From positions 149,887 through 213,886 of the forward strand of contig NZ_JACJHY010000005.1 in assembly GCF_014138625.1 (NCBI RefSeq): a DNA stretch of 64,000 bases, written 5' to 3'. Numbering within the stretch: position 1 is the stretch's first letter; each line of letters begins with the position of its first letter. Under the pieces are notes generated by a model. The model did no database searches and was not told the origin of the DNA. It worked only from the letters and a program-made list of their open reading frames with translations. The translations under genes were made by a program, and so were the position numbers. Positions 9,767 to 18,726 of this stretch are shown piece after piece. This DNA is from Aminobacter ciceronei. GTDB taxonomy: Bacteria > Pseudomonadota > Alphaproteobacteria > Rhizobiales > Rhizobiaceae.

Positions 9767-9874
9767 ATGCTCATGCCATCGCATGCAAGCCATGCAGTGC
9801 ATCTGCGCCGGGTCGTCCCCGGTGACGTGTGCAGCAGCCATGACGGAATCTGCCGGCGGGGCGTGACCTCGTGA
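9767..9874 (+). CDS. putative 35-residue leader peptide overlapping the permease start
   Basis: ATG 9767 follows a near-perfect ribosome site (ACGGAGGAGAATTC, spacing five to six). The frame encodes 35 residues starting MLMPSHASHAVHLRRV and ending with a TGA that overlaps the permease GTG start (GTGA, 9871-9874). It is rich in His, Ser and Arg with two Cys and has no hydrophobic segment. Strong initiation plus stop-start overlap suggests that it drives coupled translation of the permease gene, whose own ribosome site is poor. It could instead be the real N-terminal region of an unrecognised small protein. Confidence 0.55.
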   Translation: MLMPSHASHAVHLRRVVPGDVCSSHDGICRRGVTS

Positions 9875-11748
9875 GCGGCCAATCGCAGAGTTCTGTCCAG
9901 ACGGTGGTGAAGCCGGCGACCGTAACCCACGGGACTGTGGCTACCCTGAAGTCGCCGACCCGCTCACAGCGCCTGCGCTACCGGACCAAGGTGGCGCTGC
10001 GCGAGCCGACGACGATCATCGGCGTGCTCGCCGCGGCACTGTTTGCCTATCTCATCGTGGTGCCGATCATCTCGATGCTGTCGGATGCGATGCGGGTGCA
10101 GTTCGGCGACGAACGCCGCATCAAGCAGGATGTCGGCGAACTGACCTGGTACTACATCGACCGCGTCTTTCTCTCGCGCATCTCGCACGACCTGTTCTGG
10201 GAGCCGCTGGTCAACACGCTGAGCGTGGCGGCCGGCGCTATCACGCTGTCGATGCTTGTCGGCGGCACGCTTGCCTGGCTGCTCAGCCGCACCGACATGT
10301 TCGGCCGCCGCTGGTTCGCCACCGCCCTCATCGTGCCCTACATGCTACCGGCCTGGACCTTCGCACTGGCCTGGACGACCCTGTTCAAGAACCGAACCGT
10401 CGGCGGACAGCCCGGCTGGCTGGAATCGATCGGTTTTTCGCCGCCCGACTGGCTGTCCTACGGCCAGTTGCCGGTGACAATCATCCTGGCGCTGCACTAC
10501 TCGCCCTTCGTCATCCTTTTGTTCGGCAACGCGCTGCGCCGCTTCGACTCGCAACTCGAGGACTCGGCCCGGATTCTAGGCGCCGGCAGGCTGACGGTGG
10601 CCCGCAAGATCATCATGCCGCTGATGCGCCCATCGCTGATGTCGGCGATGGTGCTGATCTTCGCCAAATGCCTCGGCGAGTTCGGTGTGCCCTACGTGCT
10701 CGGCCTGCCGGTCAATTTCGACGTCCTGGCGACCTCGCTCTACCAGAACATCTCGTCGCGCCAGGTCGGCGTGGGAGCGGTGCTGGCAGGCGCCATCATG
10801 CTGATCGGCATCATCACCATCACCATCGATGCCCGGCTGATGCGCGAGGCGCGCCGCTTCGTCACCATCGGCTCGAAAGGCTCGATGAACCGGCTGAGCC
10901 CGCTCGGCATCCTCAGGCTGCCGGCGACCGGCTTTGCCGCGCTGATGTTCCTGCTCAGCGTCGGCCTGCCCATCGGCACGCTGTTCCTGTCGACTGTTAT
11001 GCGGGTGCCCGGCCAGTTCAACCTCGACAATTTCACGCTCGACTACTGGATCGGCACCAACCTCAACACGGTGGCGCTGCAGACCGGCATCCTGCTCAGC
11101 CCGGATCTTTGGAACGCAGCCTGGAACAGCTTGCGCATCGTCGGTGTCGCCTCGATCACCTCAGGTATCCTCGGGCTGCTGGTCGGTTATGTGGTGGCGC
11201 GTACTCCGGTGAAGCCGCTCGGCACCTTCCTGCGCCAGGTGACGTTCCTGCCTTATCTGGTGCCCGGCATCGCCTTTGCAGCTGCCTATCTGTCGCTGTT
11301 TGCCGTGCCGCGCGGGCCGATCCCGGCACTCTACGGCACGACGCTGATCCTGATGCTGGCGCTGATCGCCGACCAGATGCCCTATGCCTCGCGCGCCGGC
11401 ATCGCCGCCATGACACAGCTCGGAAAGGATCCGGAAGAGGCGGCTCAGATCGCCGGCGCCGGCTGGTTCCGCCGCATGATCTCGATCGTCATCCCGATTC
11501 AGAAGGGGTCGCTGACGACGGGCATCCTGTTGCCCTTCATCTCGGGCATCAAGGGCCTCAGCCTGTTCGTCGTGCTGGCGGTTCCTTCGACCGACGTGCT
11601 GACCACCTATTCGCTCCGGCTCGTCGACTACCACTACACGCAGGCCGCCAACGCCGTCGTGCTGATCATCGCCGGCCTCGCCTATTTCGGCGCGCTGCTC
11701 GGCCAGAAGCTGACCAAGACCAATCTCGCGCAAGGACTGGGGAACTGA
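9871..11748 (+). CDS. ABC transporter permease, fused two-domain, iron(III)/organophosphate-type
   Basis: Inner-membrane channel of a binding-protein-dependent importer, 625 residues with about twelve membrane spans. It is two fused permease halves, each with the cytoplasmic EAA loop: EDSARILGAGRLTVARKI and EEAAQIAGAGWFRRMISI. This fused layout is typical of the family annotated as ferric iron permease (FbpB/AfuB). GTG 9871 overlaps the stop of the putative leader peptide. The ATPase follows after one base. Because six phosphatase and regulator genes share the same operators, I think the cargo is a phosphorylated organic compound rather than iron; this is inference. Confidence 0.9.
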   Translation: MSGQSQSSVQTVVKPATVTHGTVATLKSPTRSQRLRYRTKVALREPTTIIGVLAAALFAYLIVVPIISMLSDAMRVQFGDERRIKQDVGELTWYYIDRVFLSRISHDLFWEPLVNTLSVAAGAITLSMLVGGTLAWLLSRTDMFGRRWFATALIVPYMLPAWTFALAWTTLFKNRTVGGQPGWLESIGFSPPDWLSYGQLPVTIILALHYSPFVILLFGNALRRFDSQLEDSARILGAGRLTVARKIIMPLMRPSLMSAMVLIFAKCLGEFGVPYVLGLPVNFDVLATSLYQNISSRQVGVGAVLAGAIMLIGIITITIDARLMREARRFVTIGSKGSMNRLSPLGILRLPATGFAALMFLLSVGLPIGTLFLSTVMRVPGQFNLDNFTLDYWIGTNLNTVALQTGILLSPDLWNAAWNSLRIVGVASITSGILGLLVGYVVARTPVKPLGTFLRQVTFLPYLVPGIAFAAAYLSLFAVPRGPIPALYGTTLILMLALIADQMPYASRAGIAAMTQLGKDPEEAAQIAGAGWFRRMISIVIPIQKGSLTTGILLPFISGIKGLSLFVVLAVPSTDVLTTYSLRLVDYHYTQAANAVVLIIAGLAYFGALLGQKLTKTNLAQGLGN

Positions 11749-11749
11749 C

Positions 11750-12880
11750 ATGCCGAAGATCAACCTGAGCGGCGTCGAGAAGAACTACGGCGGCAACTCG
11801 GCCAACGCAGTGGCCGATCTCGATCTCGAAATCGGCGATGGCGAGTTCATGTGCCTGTTGGGCCCATCCGGCTGCGGCAAGACCACGACATTGCGCATGA
11901 TCGCCGGGCTGGAGCATCTGACGGCGGGCGAGATCCGCGTCGGCCAGCGTGTCGTCGATTCGGTCGTCGATGGCGTGTTCGTGCCGCCGGAAAAGCGCGA
12001 GATGGGGTTGGTGTTCCAGAGCTACGCGCTGTGGCCGCATCTGACCATCGAGCGCAACACCGACTTCGGCCTGCGCCTGCGCAAAATGCCCAAGGCCGAG
12101 CGCGAGCAGCGCGTCGACCAGGTGATGAAGACGCTTGGCATCGAGAAGTATCGAGATCGCTATCCCTCGCAACTGTCTGGCGGCCAGCAGCAGCGCGTGG
12201 CGCTGGCCCGCATGCTGGCGGTCAATCCGGAGGTGCTCTTGCTCGACGAGCCGCTGTCCAACCTTGATGCCGCTCTTCGTCTTGAGATGCGGGCCGAGCT
12301 CAAGCGGCTGCACCGCGAGTTCAAGACCACCATCGTGTTTGTCACCCACGACCAGTGGGAGGCAATGACGCTGGCCACCACCATCGCGGTGATGAGCGAG
12401 GGTGAGTTGCAGCAGGTCGGGACGCCCAACGACATCTACGAGCGGCCGGCCAACCGCTTCGTGGCGCAGTTCGTCGGCAATCCGCCGATCAACATCGTCG
12501 AGCTGGGTGATGGAAAATCGGAGGTGTCGCAGCTCGCCAATGCCTATCTCGGCGCACGTTTCGCTGAGTTGCGCGACGCGGGCTCGATCGGCATCCGACC
12601 GGAGGCGATCCGGCTGGCTGATGCCGAGCGCGGCGTGGCCGACGGCGCCGTTGCCGGCCAGGCCGAGGTGACCGGCATCCTGCCCACCGGCGGCAGCTGG
12701 ATCATCGAGCTCACCGCTGGCGGCGAGAAGCTGTTCATGACCACGCACCAGTCGCCGGAGGTCGAGGTCGGCGAGGCCGTGACCTGGTGGGCCAAATCAA
12801 AGGCGCTGCATGTCTTCGACAAGGCAGGCCAGCGCATGGAAGTGGCCGACAGGCTGATGCGGCCGGCGAAGCTGCATTGA
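11750..12880 (+). CDS. ABC transporter ATP-binding protein, iron/organophosphate-type
   Basis: Energises the importer encoded by the flanking genes. The 376-residue protein has Walker A GPSGCGKT (39-46), Q-loop FQSYALWPHL, signature LSGGQQQRVALAR, Walker [12 protein letters not shown] and the H-loop in FVTHDQWEAMT, then a C-terminal TOBE-type domain (about 240-370, GIRPEAIRLA) as in CUT1/FbpC-like ATPases that can be regulated. The start is one base after the permease stop, so translation is coupled. It is followed by about 100 bases and then the first binding-protein gene. Confidence 0.95.
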   Translation: MPKINLSGVEKNYGGNSANAVADLDLEIGDGEFMCLLGPSGCGKTTTLRMIAGLEHLTAGEIRVGQRVVDSVVDGVFVPPEKREMGLVFQSYALWPHLTIERNTDFGLRLRKMPKAEREQRVDQVMKTLGIEKYRDRYPSQLSGGQQQRVALARMLAVNPEVLLLDEPLSNLDAALRLEMRAELKRLHREFKTTIVFVTHDQWEAMTLATTIAVMSEGELQQVGTPNDIYERPANRFVAQFVGNPPINIVELGDGKSEVSQLANAYLGARFAELRDAGSIGIRPEAIRLADAERGVADGAVAGQAEVTGILPTGGSWIIELTAGGEKLFMTTHQSPEVEVGEAVTWWAKSKALHVFDKAGQRMEVADRLMRPAKLH

Positions 12881-12984
12881 GGAGAATTCCCTTCGGGCGG
12901 TGGAGGACTGCCCCGGGGCGAAGCAAGCAGGACCATCGGGAACGACACGGCCGGCATGGCGCCGGCCTGACAAGGGAGGAGAGA

Positions 12985-14112
12985 ATGAGCAGGGATTTCA
13001 GTGTGAAACGGCTCCTGGCGGCGACGGCACTGGCTGCCGCTGTCGGATCGTTTGCCGGCGCGACACAGGCCGAGGAATTCGACCTCAACGCGCTGGTCGA
13101 GGCGGCGAAGAAGGAACCGCCGATCAATGTCTATTCGAGCACCGGCAAGATCGTGAAGCAGGCCGAGGCCTTCACCAAGAAGTACGGCGTGCAGGCGACC
13201 GGCACCAAGGCCAATGCCGCGGCGCAGCTGGAAATGGTGATCCGCGAGGGCCAGGCCAAGAACGTGCAGGGCGACGTCATCCAGATCAGCGACGTGCCCG
13301 CCGGCGTGGCGCAGCTGGTGCCGCAGGGCTTCGTCGAGAGCTGGCTGCCGCCGGATCTCGCCGCCAAGATCCCGGCGCAGTACCAGAACCCGCTGACCGT
13401 CTCCAACGAGGCCAACGTCTTTGCCTACAACACCCAGCTCAACGAAAGCTGCCCGGTCAAGAATATCTGGGAGCTGACGGAGGCCAAGTGGAAAGGCAAA
13501 CTCGCCATGCAGGACCCGCTCAACAAGGCGTCCTATGTCGACTGGTTCAACCAGATGGCGACCAACGCCGATGACAAGGTGGCTGCCGCCTACAAGGAGT
13601 ATTACGGCAAGGATCTCGAAGCGGGTGAGGACGGCGCTACCGGCGCCTGGGTCAAGGCGCTCGCCGCCAACGGCCCGTTGCTCACCGATGCCGACGAGGC
13701 AGCTGCCCAGGCGGTCGGCGCTCCCGACCAGAAGGAGCAGTTCATCGGCCTGATCAGCTCGGCCAAGTTCCGTAACAACCAGGACGTCGGCTCCAAGCTT
13801 GGCCTGTGCAAGGATTTGAAGCCCTTTGCCGGTTGGATGTATCCGAGCCTCGGCTTCATCGCCAAGGGCACCGACAGCCCGAACGCATCCAGGCTGTTCA
13901 TCCACTATCTGATGACCGAGGAGGGCATCGCCCCGCAGGCGGCCGACGGCAAGATGTCGACCAACAGCGACGCCAAGCTGACCGACGACGAACCCTCTGG
14001 CATCGGCAAGGTGCTGGACCAGATCTTCCCCTACGACTCGGCGTCGGCCCAGAGTGACTGGGACGCGCGCCAGGATTGGCAGGACCTCTGGCGCATCAAC
14101 TACAAGAAATAG
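12985..14112 (+). CDS. periplasmic substrate-binding protein 1 of the LacI-linked ABC importer
   Basis: A 375-residue periplasmic binding protein of the family annotated as iron(III)-binding (COG1840). A signal peptide runs to about residue 29 (GATQAEE). The frame is open from 12787, but ATG 12985 has a strong AGGGAGGAGAGA site and a proper signal sequence. It is clearly paralogous to the next gene: both start the mature protein with FDLNALVEAAKKE and share REGQAKNV, CPVKNIWELT, PSGIGKVLD and DARQDWQDLWR. Two receptors serving one permease/ATPase pair would widen the substrate range. No tyrosine pair typical of ferric-binding proteins could be assigned. Confidence 0.92.
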   Translation: MSRDFSVKRLLAATALAAAVGSFAGATQAEEFDLNALVEAAKKEPPINVYSSTGKIVKQAEAFTKKYGVQATGTKANAAAQLEMVIREGQAKNVQGDVIQISDVPAGVAQLVPQGFVESWLPPDLAAKIPAQYQNPLTVSNEANVFAYNTQLNESCPVKNIWELTEAKWKGKLAMQDPLNKASYVDWFNQMATNADDKVAAAYKEYYGKDLEAGEDGATGAWVKALAANGPLLTDADEAAAQAVGAPDQKEQFIGLISSAKFRNNQDVGSKLGLCKDLKPFAGWMYPSLGFIAKGTDSPNASRLFIHYLMTEEGIAPQAADGKMSTNSDAKLTDDEPSGIGKVLDQIFPYDSASAQSDWDARQDWQDLWRINYKK

Positions 14113-14125
14113 CGCTTGCGATTGT

Positions 14126-14154
14126 CGCGCCCGGCACTGACGCCGGGCGCGTTT
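14126..14154 (+). promoter_or_regulatory. intra-operon hairpin between the two binding-protein genes
   Basis: A perfect 10-bp stem (CGCGCCCGGC 14126-14135 with 14142-14151), 6-base loop and only three T. It is too weak a U-tract for full termination and is more likely an RNA-stabilising or attenuating structure that sets the ratio of the two receptors. Confidence 0.6.
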
Positions 14155-14179
14155 CAGCCGGATTTTTGGGGAGGAAACG

Positions 14180-15322
14180 ATGAAACCGGCATTTGGAACG
14201 AGCAGGAAAGTTGCACTGGCAACGACGGCGCTGGCCGGGCTGATGACGGCCATGGTGATGGCGTCGGCTCCGGCGCGCGCGGAAACCTTTGACCTCAACG
14301 CGCTGGTCGAGGCGGCGAAGAAGGAAGCGCCGATCAACATCTATGACAGCACCGGCAAGATCGTCGAAATGGCCGAGAACTTCACCGCCAAATACGGCGT
14401 GAAGGCAACCGGCATCAAGGTGTCGGCGAGCGCGCAGCTCGAGATGATCGTGCGCGAGGGCCAGGCCAAGAACGTCAAGGGCGACGTGGTGCTGATTACC
14501 GACGCGCCGGCCGGCCTGGCGCAGTTGCTGCCGCAGAAATTTGTCGAGAGCTACCTGCCGCCTGACATGGCCGACAAGATCCCGGTCAAGTTCCAGAACC
14601 CGCTGGCGATCACCACCAATGCCGCTGTCTGGGCCTACAACACCGAGGCCTACGATGCCTGCCCGGTGAAGAACATCTGGGAGCTCACCGATCCCACGTG
14701 GAAAGGCAAGGTCGCCTTCTACGATCCGCTGTCGAAGGGCACCTATCCCGACTGGTTCAACCAGACTGCGACGCATGACGACGACAAGATGAAGGCTGCC
14801 TACAAGGCGCATTTCGGCAAGGATATCGAGGTCGGCGAAGACAGTGCGACGGCTGCCTGGGTCAAGGGCTTTGCCGGCAATTCGCCGCTGCTTGCGGATG
14901 CCGACGACGCGATCTCCGAAGCTGTCGGCGCGCCCGGCCAGAAGGAACCGTTCTTTGGGCTGATGAGCTCGGCCAAGTTCCGCGACAATGCCGACAAGGG
15001 TTTCAAGCTCGGGCTCTGCGAAGGGCTCGATCCCTGGCCGGGCTGGACCTATGTCAAGCTCGGACTGATCGCCACCGGCACCAAGAGCCCGAACGCGGCC
15101 AAGCTGTTCATCCACTACATCCTGACCGCGGAGGGCATCGCGCCGCAGGTGAAGGACGGCAAGCTGCCGACCAACCCCGACATCGGCCTGCCTGCCAACG
15201 AGCCGTCGGGCATCGGCAAGGTGCTGGACAAGCTGCAGCAATACGACGCCTCGACCGCACTCGAAGATTGGGACGCGCGCCAGGATTGGCAGGACCTCTG
15301 GCGCGTCGCCTACAAGAAATAG
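14180..15322 (+). CDS. periplasmic substrate-binding protein 2 (tandem paralogue)
   Basis: A 380-residue periplasmic binding protein, close paralogue of the preceding one. Signal peptide to about residue 33 (SAPARAE). ATG 14180 is preceded by GGGGAGGAAACG. By eye roughly 60% of aligned positions are identical, with differences concentrated in the N-terminal lobe (for example NVYSSTGKIV versus NIYDSTGKIV), so binding preferences may differ. It is followed by a hairpin with a T run at 15338-15377, which separates the transporter from the phosphatase part of the operon. Confidence 0.92.
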   Translation: MKPAFGTSRKVALATTALAGLMTAMVMASAPARAETFDLNALVEAAKKEAPINIYDSTGKIVEMAENFTAKYGVKATGIKVSASAQLEMIVREGQAKNVKGDVVLITDAPAGLAQLLPQKFVESYLPPDMADKIPVKFQNPLAITTNAAVWAYNTEAYDACPVKNIWELTDPTWKGKVAFYDPLSKGTYPDWFNQTATHDDDKMKAAYKAHFGKDIEVGEDSATAAWVKGFAGNSPLLADADDAISEAVGAPGQKEPFFGLMSSAKFRDNADKGFKLGLCEGLDPWPGWTYVKLGLIATGTKSPNAAKLFIHYILTAEGIAPQVKDGKLPTNPDIGLPANEPSGIGKVLDKLQQYDASTALEDWDARQDWQDLWRVAYKK

Positions 15323-15337
15323 TTTCCCGGTGGGCTA

Positions 15338-15377
15338 GGGACGGGGCCCTTCTCCTTCGGCTCCGTCCCGCTTTTTT
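15338..15377 (+). terminator. terminator or attenuator after binding protein 2
   Basis: GGGACGG (15338-15344) pairs with CCGTCCC (15363-15369); after GC there are six T. It lies only about 30 bases ahead of the HAD gene, so it probably reduces rather than stops read-through into the phosphatase genes. Confidence 0.6.
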
Positions 15378-15410
15378 CCGCTTTCATCGGGAACAACTGG
15401 AGACGTGATG

Positions 15411-16217
15411 ATGTCTGACAATTCGGGGCGAAAACTCGCGCCACCCAGGGCATTGCTGCTCGACTTTGGCGGCGTGATCGTATCGACGACGCACCTGCCC
15501 GGCTGGCGGGAGCGGCTGGCCTTGCATGTGCATGGCCTGCTCGTCCAGGCCGGCGCGCAGGCGTCGGCACTTTCGGTCGAGCAGATCACCGCCGACATCA
15601 AGGCCGGCGGCATCGCCGACTCGCACTGGAAGGATGCGATGTCGCGACCACTTGCGCCGCGCGAGCTGCGCCACGAGGAATTCTGGGGCGACTTCGTCGC
15701 CGGCGACTGGCCGCAGCAGGCGCGGGATATCGTCGTGGCCGAGGCCTACGACCTCTGCCGCAAGATGGGCAACTGGAAGAGCGAGCGTGTCTTGCGCACC
15801 GGTATGCTCGACCTGCTCGACGCGGCAGATGGCGCAGGCGTGCCGGTCGGCATCGTCAGCAACGCGCTGTGCGGCCAAGTGCATATCGATTTCCTCGACG
15901 CGCATGGCCTCACCGCGCGCTTCGCCGCCATCGTCCACAGCGACGAGGTCAAGCTGCGCAAGCCCAATCCGGAGATGATCTGGCTGGCGACGCGGGCGCT
16001 CGGTGTCGAAGCAGGCGAGGCCTGGTATGTCGGCGACAATTTCGACCGCGACGTGCTGTGCGGCAAACGCGCCGGCATCGGCGGCAACATCCTGATGGAA
16101 GCCAAAGGTACATACGACCTGCCTTATGACCTCAAGCTCAAGCCGGATGCCATCGTGGCGGATCCTGTCGGGCTGCTCGGCCTGTTCCGCGAAGCCGGGC
16201 GCGGGATCGCGGCATGA
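15411..16217 (+). CDS. HAD-superfamily (subfamily IA) phosphatase
   Basis: A cytoplasmic haloacid-dehalogenase-fold hydrolase, 268 residues. Motif I is LLLDFGGVIVST with nucleophile Asp18; the second acidic position is Gly, as in YihX-like sugar phosphatases. Motif II is the Ser in IVSNALCG, motif III the Lys in VKLRKPNP, and motif IV VGDNFDRDVLC binds magnesium. The cap domain lies between motifs I and II. Candidate starts are GTG 15405, ATG 15408 and ATG 15411; GGAGA fits 15408 or 15411. It overlaps the next gene by four bases (ATGA). In this context it would dephosphorylate the imported compound. Confidence 0.9.
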   Translation: MSDNSGRKLAPPRALLLDFGGVIVSTTHLPGWRERLALHVHGLLVQAGAQASALSVEQITADIKAGGIADSHWKDAMSRPLAPRELRHEEFWGDFVAGDWPQQARDIVVAEAYDLCRKMGNWKSERVLRTGMLDLLDAADGAGVPVGIVSNALCGQVHIDFLDAHGLTARFAAIVHSDEVKLRKPNPEMIWLATRALGVEAGEAWYVGDNFDRDVLCGKRAGIGGNILMEAKGTYDLPYDLKLKPDAIVADPVGLLGLFREAGRGIAA

Positions 16218-17068
16218 CGAGCATCGAAGAGTCGAAGCGCCTGCGGACGGTTGCCGAACAGGCGGCGCAGCTGATGCGCGCCCCGCTGCTGGCGGCATTT
16301 CGCTCCAACATGGCGGTCGACTACAAGGTCGATCTGCATGACGTGGTGACCCAATACGACAAGGAAGCGGAAGTGGCGATCCGCGCCTTCATCCTGGCCG
16401 AGGTGCCCGGTTCCGTGGTGATAGGCGAGGAGGCCGGCGAAAGCGGTGCCGGCCGGGTGCGCTGGTATGTCGATCCGATCGACGGCACCTCCAACTTCGC
16501 CCGTGGCTTTGCCTTCTGGTGTGTGTCGGTCGGCGTGGCGATCGAAGGGCAGGTCGTTGCCGGCGCGGTTTATGACCCCGTCGCCGACAAGCTGTTTTCA
16601 GCCGATCTGACTGGCGCCTGGCTGAATGGCGAGCCACTGCGCTCGTGCGCCATATCTGACGAGCGACATGCGACGCTGATCACGGGCTATCCCGTGGCGC
16701 GCGACTTCCGGCGCGACGGGCAAGAGCAGACGCTGGCCAATTTCGCCGAACTGGTCGAGACGTTTTCGACGTTGCGGCGGCCGGGCAGCGGCGCGCTCAG
16801 CCTCTGCCATGTCGCTGCCGGCTGGGTCGATGCGTCAGCCGGCTTCGGCTCCAATCCCTGGGACGTGGCGGCAGCGGTGCTGATCCTCACACAGGCCGGC
16901 GGCAGCTATCACCCGCTGACCCTTGGCAAGGTCGATGCCGGCGTGCCCGCCTTCATGTGTCCCGGTTATGTCGCACTCGGTGAAGGTGCCGACTATCCGA
17001 CGTTGATGCGGGTGGCGCGGCGCATCTCCGACGAACGCGATGCAGCCCGTGCGCGAGACGCCGCATGA
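16214..17068 (+). CDS. inositol-monophosphatase-family phosphatase 1
   Basis: A 284-residue Mg2+-dependent sugar- or polyol-phosphate phosphatase. Metal-binding motifs are visible in order: Asp in HDVVTQYDKEAE, Glu-Glu in VIGEEAGES, DPIDGTSNFA, and the C-terminal WDVAAAVLI. The family covers inositol-1-phosphatase, fructose-1,6-bisphosphatase class IV, histidinol-phosphatase and PAP phosphatase, so the substrate is open. The start overlaps the HAD stop (ATGA), indicating translational coupling. A second family member follows 140 bases later behind its own operator. Confidence 0.92.
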   Translation: MTSIEESKRLRTVAEQAAQLMRAPLLAAFRSNMAVDYKVDLHDVVTQYDKEAEVAIRAFILAEVPGSVVIGEEAGESGAGRVRWYVDPIDGTSNFARGFAFWCVSVGVAIEGQVVAGAVYDPVADKLFSADLTGAWLNGEPLRSCAISDERHATLITGYPVARDFRRDGQEQTLANFAELVETFSTLRRPGSGALSLCHVAAGWVDASAGFGSNPWDVAAAVLILTQAGGSYHPLTLGKVDAGVPAFMCPGYVALGEGADYPTLMRVARRISDERDAARARDAA

Positions 17069-17152
17069 TCGTTGGAACGCGTGTGCATCGATGTCAGATC
17101 ACGGGCTTTCTGCGCTTCTGTCGACTGCAGAAATATTATCCAACTTAATGCG

Positions 17153-17181
17153 TTGACGATTTTGCACAGCTGTGCAATCTG
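17153..17181 (+). promoter_or_regulatory. promoter with embedded LacI-type operator
   Basis: TTGACG at 17153-17158 could be a -35, with a -10 about AATCTG at 17176. The perfect 16-base palindrome TTGCACAGCTGTGCAA (17162-17177) fills the spacer, so a bound regulator would block the polymerase. It lies 33 bases upstream of the phosphatase start at 17211. Confidence 0.8.
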
Positions 17182-17210
17182 ACGTCAACCACACCACAGG
17201 CGGCATAGAA

Positions 17211-18029
17211 ATGACGGTTCACGCAACAGCCACCACTGCAGAAACCGGCCTCGACCGGCGTGCAGCATTCTGCCGCGACATTGCGCGTTCGGCGGGCGCG
17301 GTGGCGCTCGACGGGTTCACCAATCGCGTGGCCGGTTTCGACATGAAGGGGCCGCAGGATTTCCTGACCGAGACGGACGCGGCTGTGGAGCGGCACCTCA
17401 AGGCGCGTATCGCCGAAGAATTCCCCGAGGACGGTTTCCTCGGCGAGGAAGGCGGCGGGGCGATCAAGGCGGACATCTGGGTCGTCGACCCGATCGACGG
17501 CACGGCGAATTTCGCCCGCGACATTCCGCATTTCTGCATTTCGATCGCGTTCGTCAGCAATGGCGAGACCGAGATCGGCGCGATCTACAACCCGGTGTTG
17601 GACGAGTTGTATTTCGCCCGCCGCGGACATGGTGGCACCCGCAATGGCAAGCCGTTGTCAGTTGCCAAGACGCGCGATTTCGATGCTGCCTGCGTCGAGT
17701 TCGGCTGGTCGAATCGCAAGACCAACACGCGTTATCTCGACGTGCTCTCCAATATCCTCAAGCGCGGCGCCAACGTCCGTCGCGGCGCCTCGGGCGCGTT
17801 GGGGCTCGCCTATGTCGCCGATGGCCGCTCGGATGCCTATGCCGAGCTCCACATGCATGCCTGGGATTGCCTGGCGGGGCTGCTGATGGTCAGGGAGGCC
17901 GGAGGCGTCGTCGCGCCGTTCCTTTCGGTCGGCGGCTTGACCGAGGGCGGGGCCGTTCTGGCTGCGGCGCCCGGCGTGGCGCTCGGCATGAGCGAGGCGA
18001 CAGGCATCGCGCTCGAGGCCGGCAAGTGA
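17211..18029 (+). CDS. inositol-monophosphatase-family phosphatase 2
   Basis: A 272-residue phosphatase of the same superfamily as the preceding gene but only distantly alike. Motifs: FLTETDAAVE, FLGEEGGGA, VVDPIDGTANFA, and WDCLAGLLMVREAGG near the C-terminus; all metal ligands are kept. ATG 17211 is used (AGGCGG eight bases upstream); the frame extends back to 17172, but that start would lie inside the operator. It is the first gene of a second LacI-controlled transcript with the two phosphatases that follow. The stop codon overlaps a possible GTG start of the next gene. Confidence 0.93.
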   Translation: MTVHATATTAETGLDRRAAFCRDIARSAGAVALDGFTNRVAGFDMKGPQDFLTETDAAVERHLKARIAEEFPEDGFLGEEGGGAIKADIWVVDPIDGTANFARDIPHFCISIAFVSNGETEIGAIYNPVLDELYFARRGHGGTRNGKPLSVAKTRDFDAACVEFGWSNRKTNTRYLDVLSNILKRGANVRRGASGALGLAYVADGRSDAYAELHMHAWDCLAGLLMVREAGGVVAPFLSVGGLTEGGAVLAAAPGVALGMSEATGIALEAGK

Positions 18030-18064
18030 GAGTCCCAGATACCCTCAAGCGTCAAGGCCGCCAG

Positions 18065-18697
18065 ATGGACAGCAACAGCCCGCGATATGAGCGCCCGGCG
18101 CTCAGCCTGATCGAGCGTGACATCGCCGGCTACGGCATCGACATCTATGTCGGCGGTATGGACGGCGCGGGCGACCTCGAACTGCTCAGGGAAAAGAACA
18201 TCACCACGGTGGTGAACTGCGCCGTCAATCTCGACTTCAACTACGCCACCGAGCCGTTCGGCGAAGGGGAGGCGGCTGACGCGATCTACGGCATCGGCGC
18301 CGTGCGCTACTACAAGCTCGGCCTGATCGACGGCCACGGCAATCCCGAGACCATGATGTTGTCGGGCTTCTACCTGCTGCGCGGAGCGCTGAGCCAGGTG
18401 CTGCCTGACAAGGCCACCTACAAGCGTCGCGAAAAGGGCAATGTGCTGGTCAACTGCCGTGGCGGCCGCAGCCGCTCGGTGTCGCTGGTGGCGCTGTTCC
18501 TGCATGTCGAGATGCCGACCAAGTTCCCGACGCTGGATGCAGCGCTCGACCATGTGCGCACCCGGCGTGATTTGCGCCGCGACGAATGGCATGAAGCGCC
18601 CAAGCCGATGCTGGTCGAGGCCGCACGCAAGGCAGCGCAATGGATCGCCATGATTGACAAGGGCTTTCCTGCGCCGGCCCTGGCCTCCAAGGACTGA
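18065..18697 (+). CDS. dual-specificity-type cysteine phosphatase
   Basis: A 210-residue Cys-dependent phosphatase of the protein-tyrosine/dual-specificity superfamily. The P-loop is NCRGGRSRS, nucleophile Cys131 and Arg137; the usual preceding His is Asn. Asp89 in LGLIDGHGN is the likely general acid. ATG 18065 has AAGG seven bases upstream; an alternative GTG 18026 overlaps the previous stop (GTGA) with GAGG seven bases before it and would add 13 residues. Members of this superfamily also act on phosphoinositides and sugar phosphates, which fits the surrounding genes better than protein dephosphorylation. Confidence 0.85.
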   Translation: MDSNSPRYERPALSLIERDIAGYGIDIYVGGMDGAGDLELLREKNITTVVNCAVNLDFNYATEPFGEGEAADAIYGIGAVRYYKLGLIDGHGNPETMMLSGFYLLRGALSQVLPDKATYKRREKGNVLVNCRGGRSRSVSLVALFLHVEMPTKFPTLDAALDHVRTRRDLRRDEWHEAPKPMLVEAARKAAQWIAMIDKGFPAPALASKD

Positions 18698-18726
18698 CGG
18701 CGCGCTCGTTTTGCTGTGAGACTGAC

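Noticed and set aside
12544..14340. 598-codon minus-strand frame opposite the ATPase and first binding protein
   Set aside because: Antisense to two clear genes, and its sequence shows no recognisable domain.
9871..15322. Ferric iron uptake as the function of the first importer
   Set aside because: The family label fits, but no iron-regulatory box or iron genes are near, while five phosphatases share its operators; kept as an alternative only.
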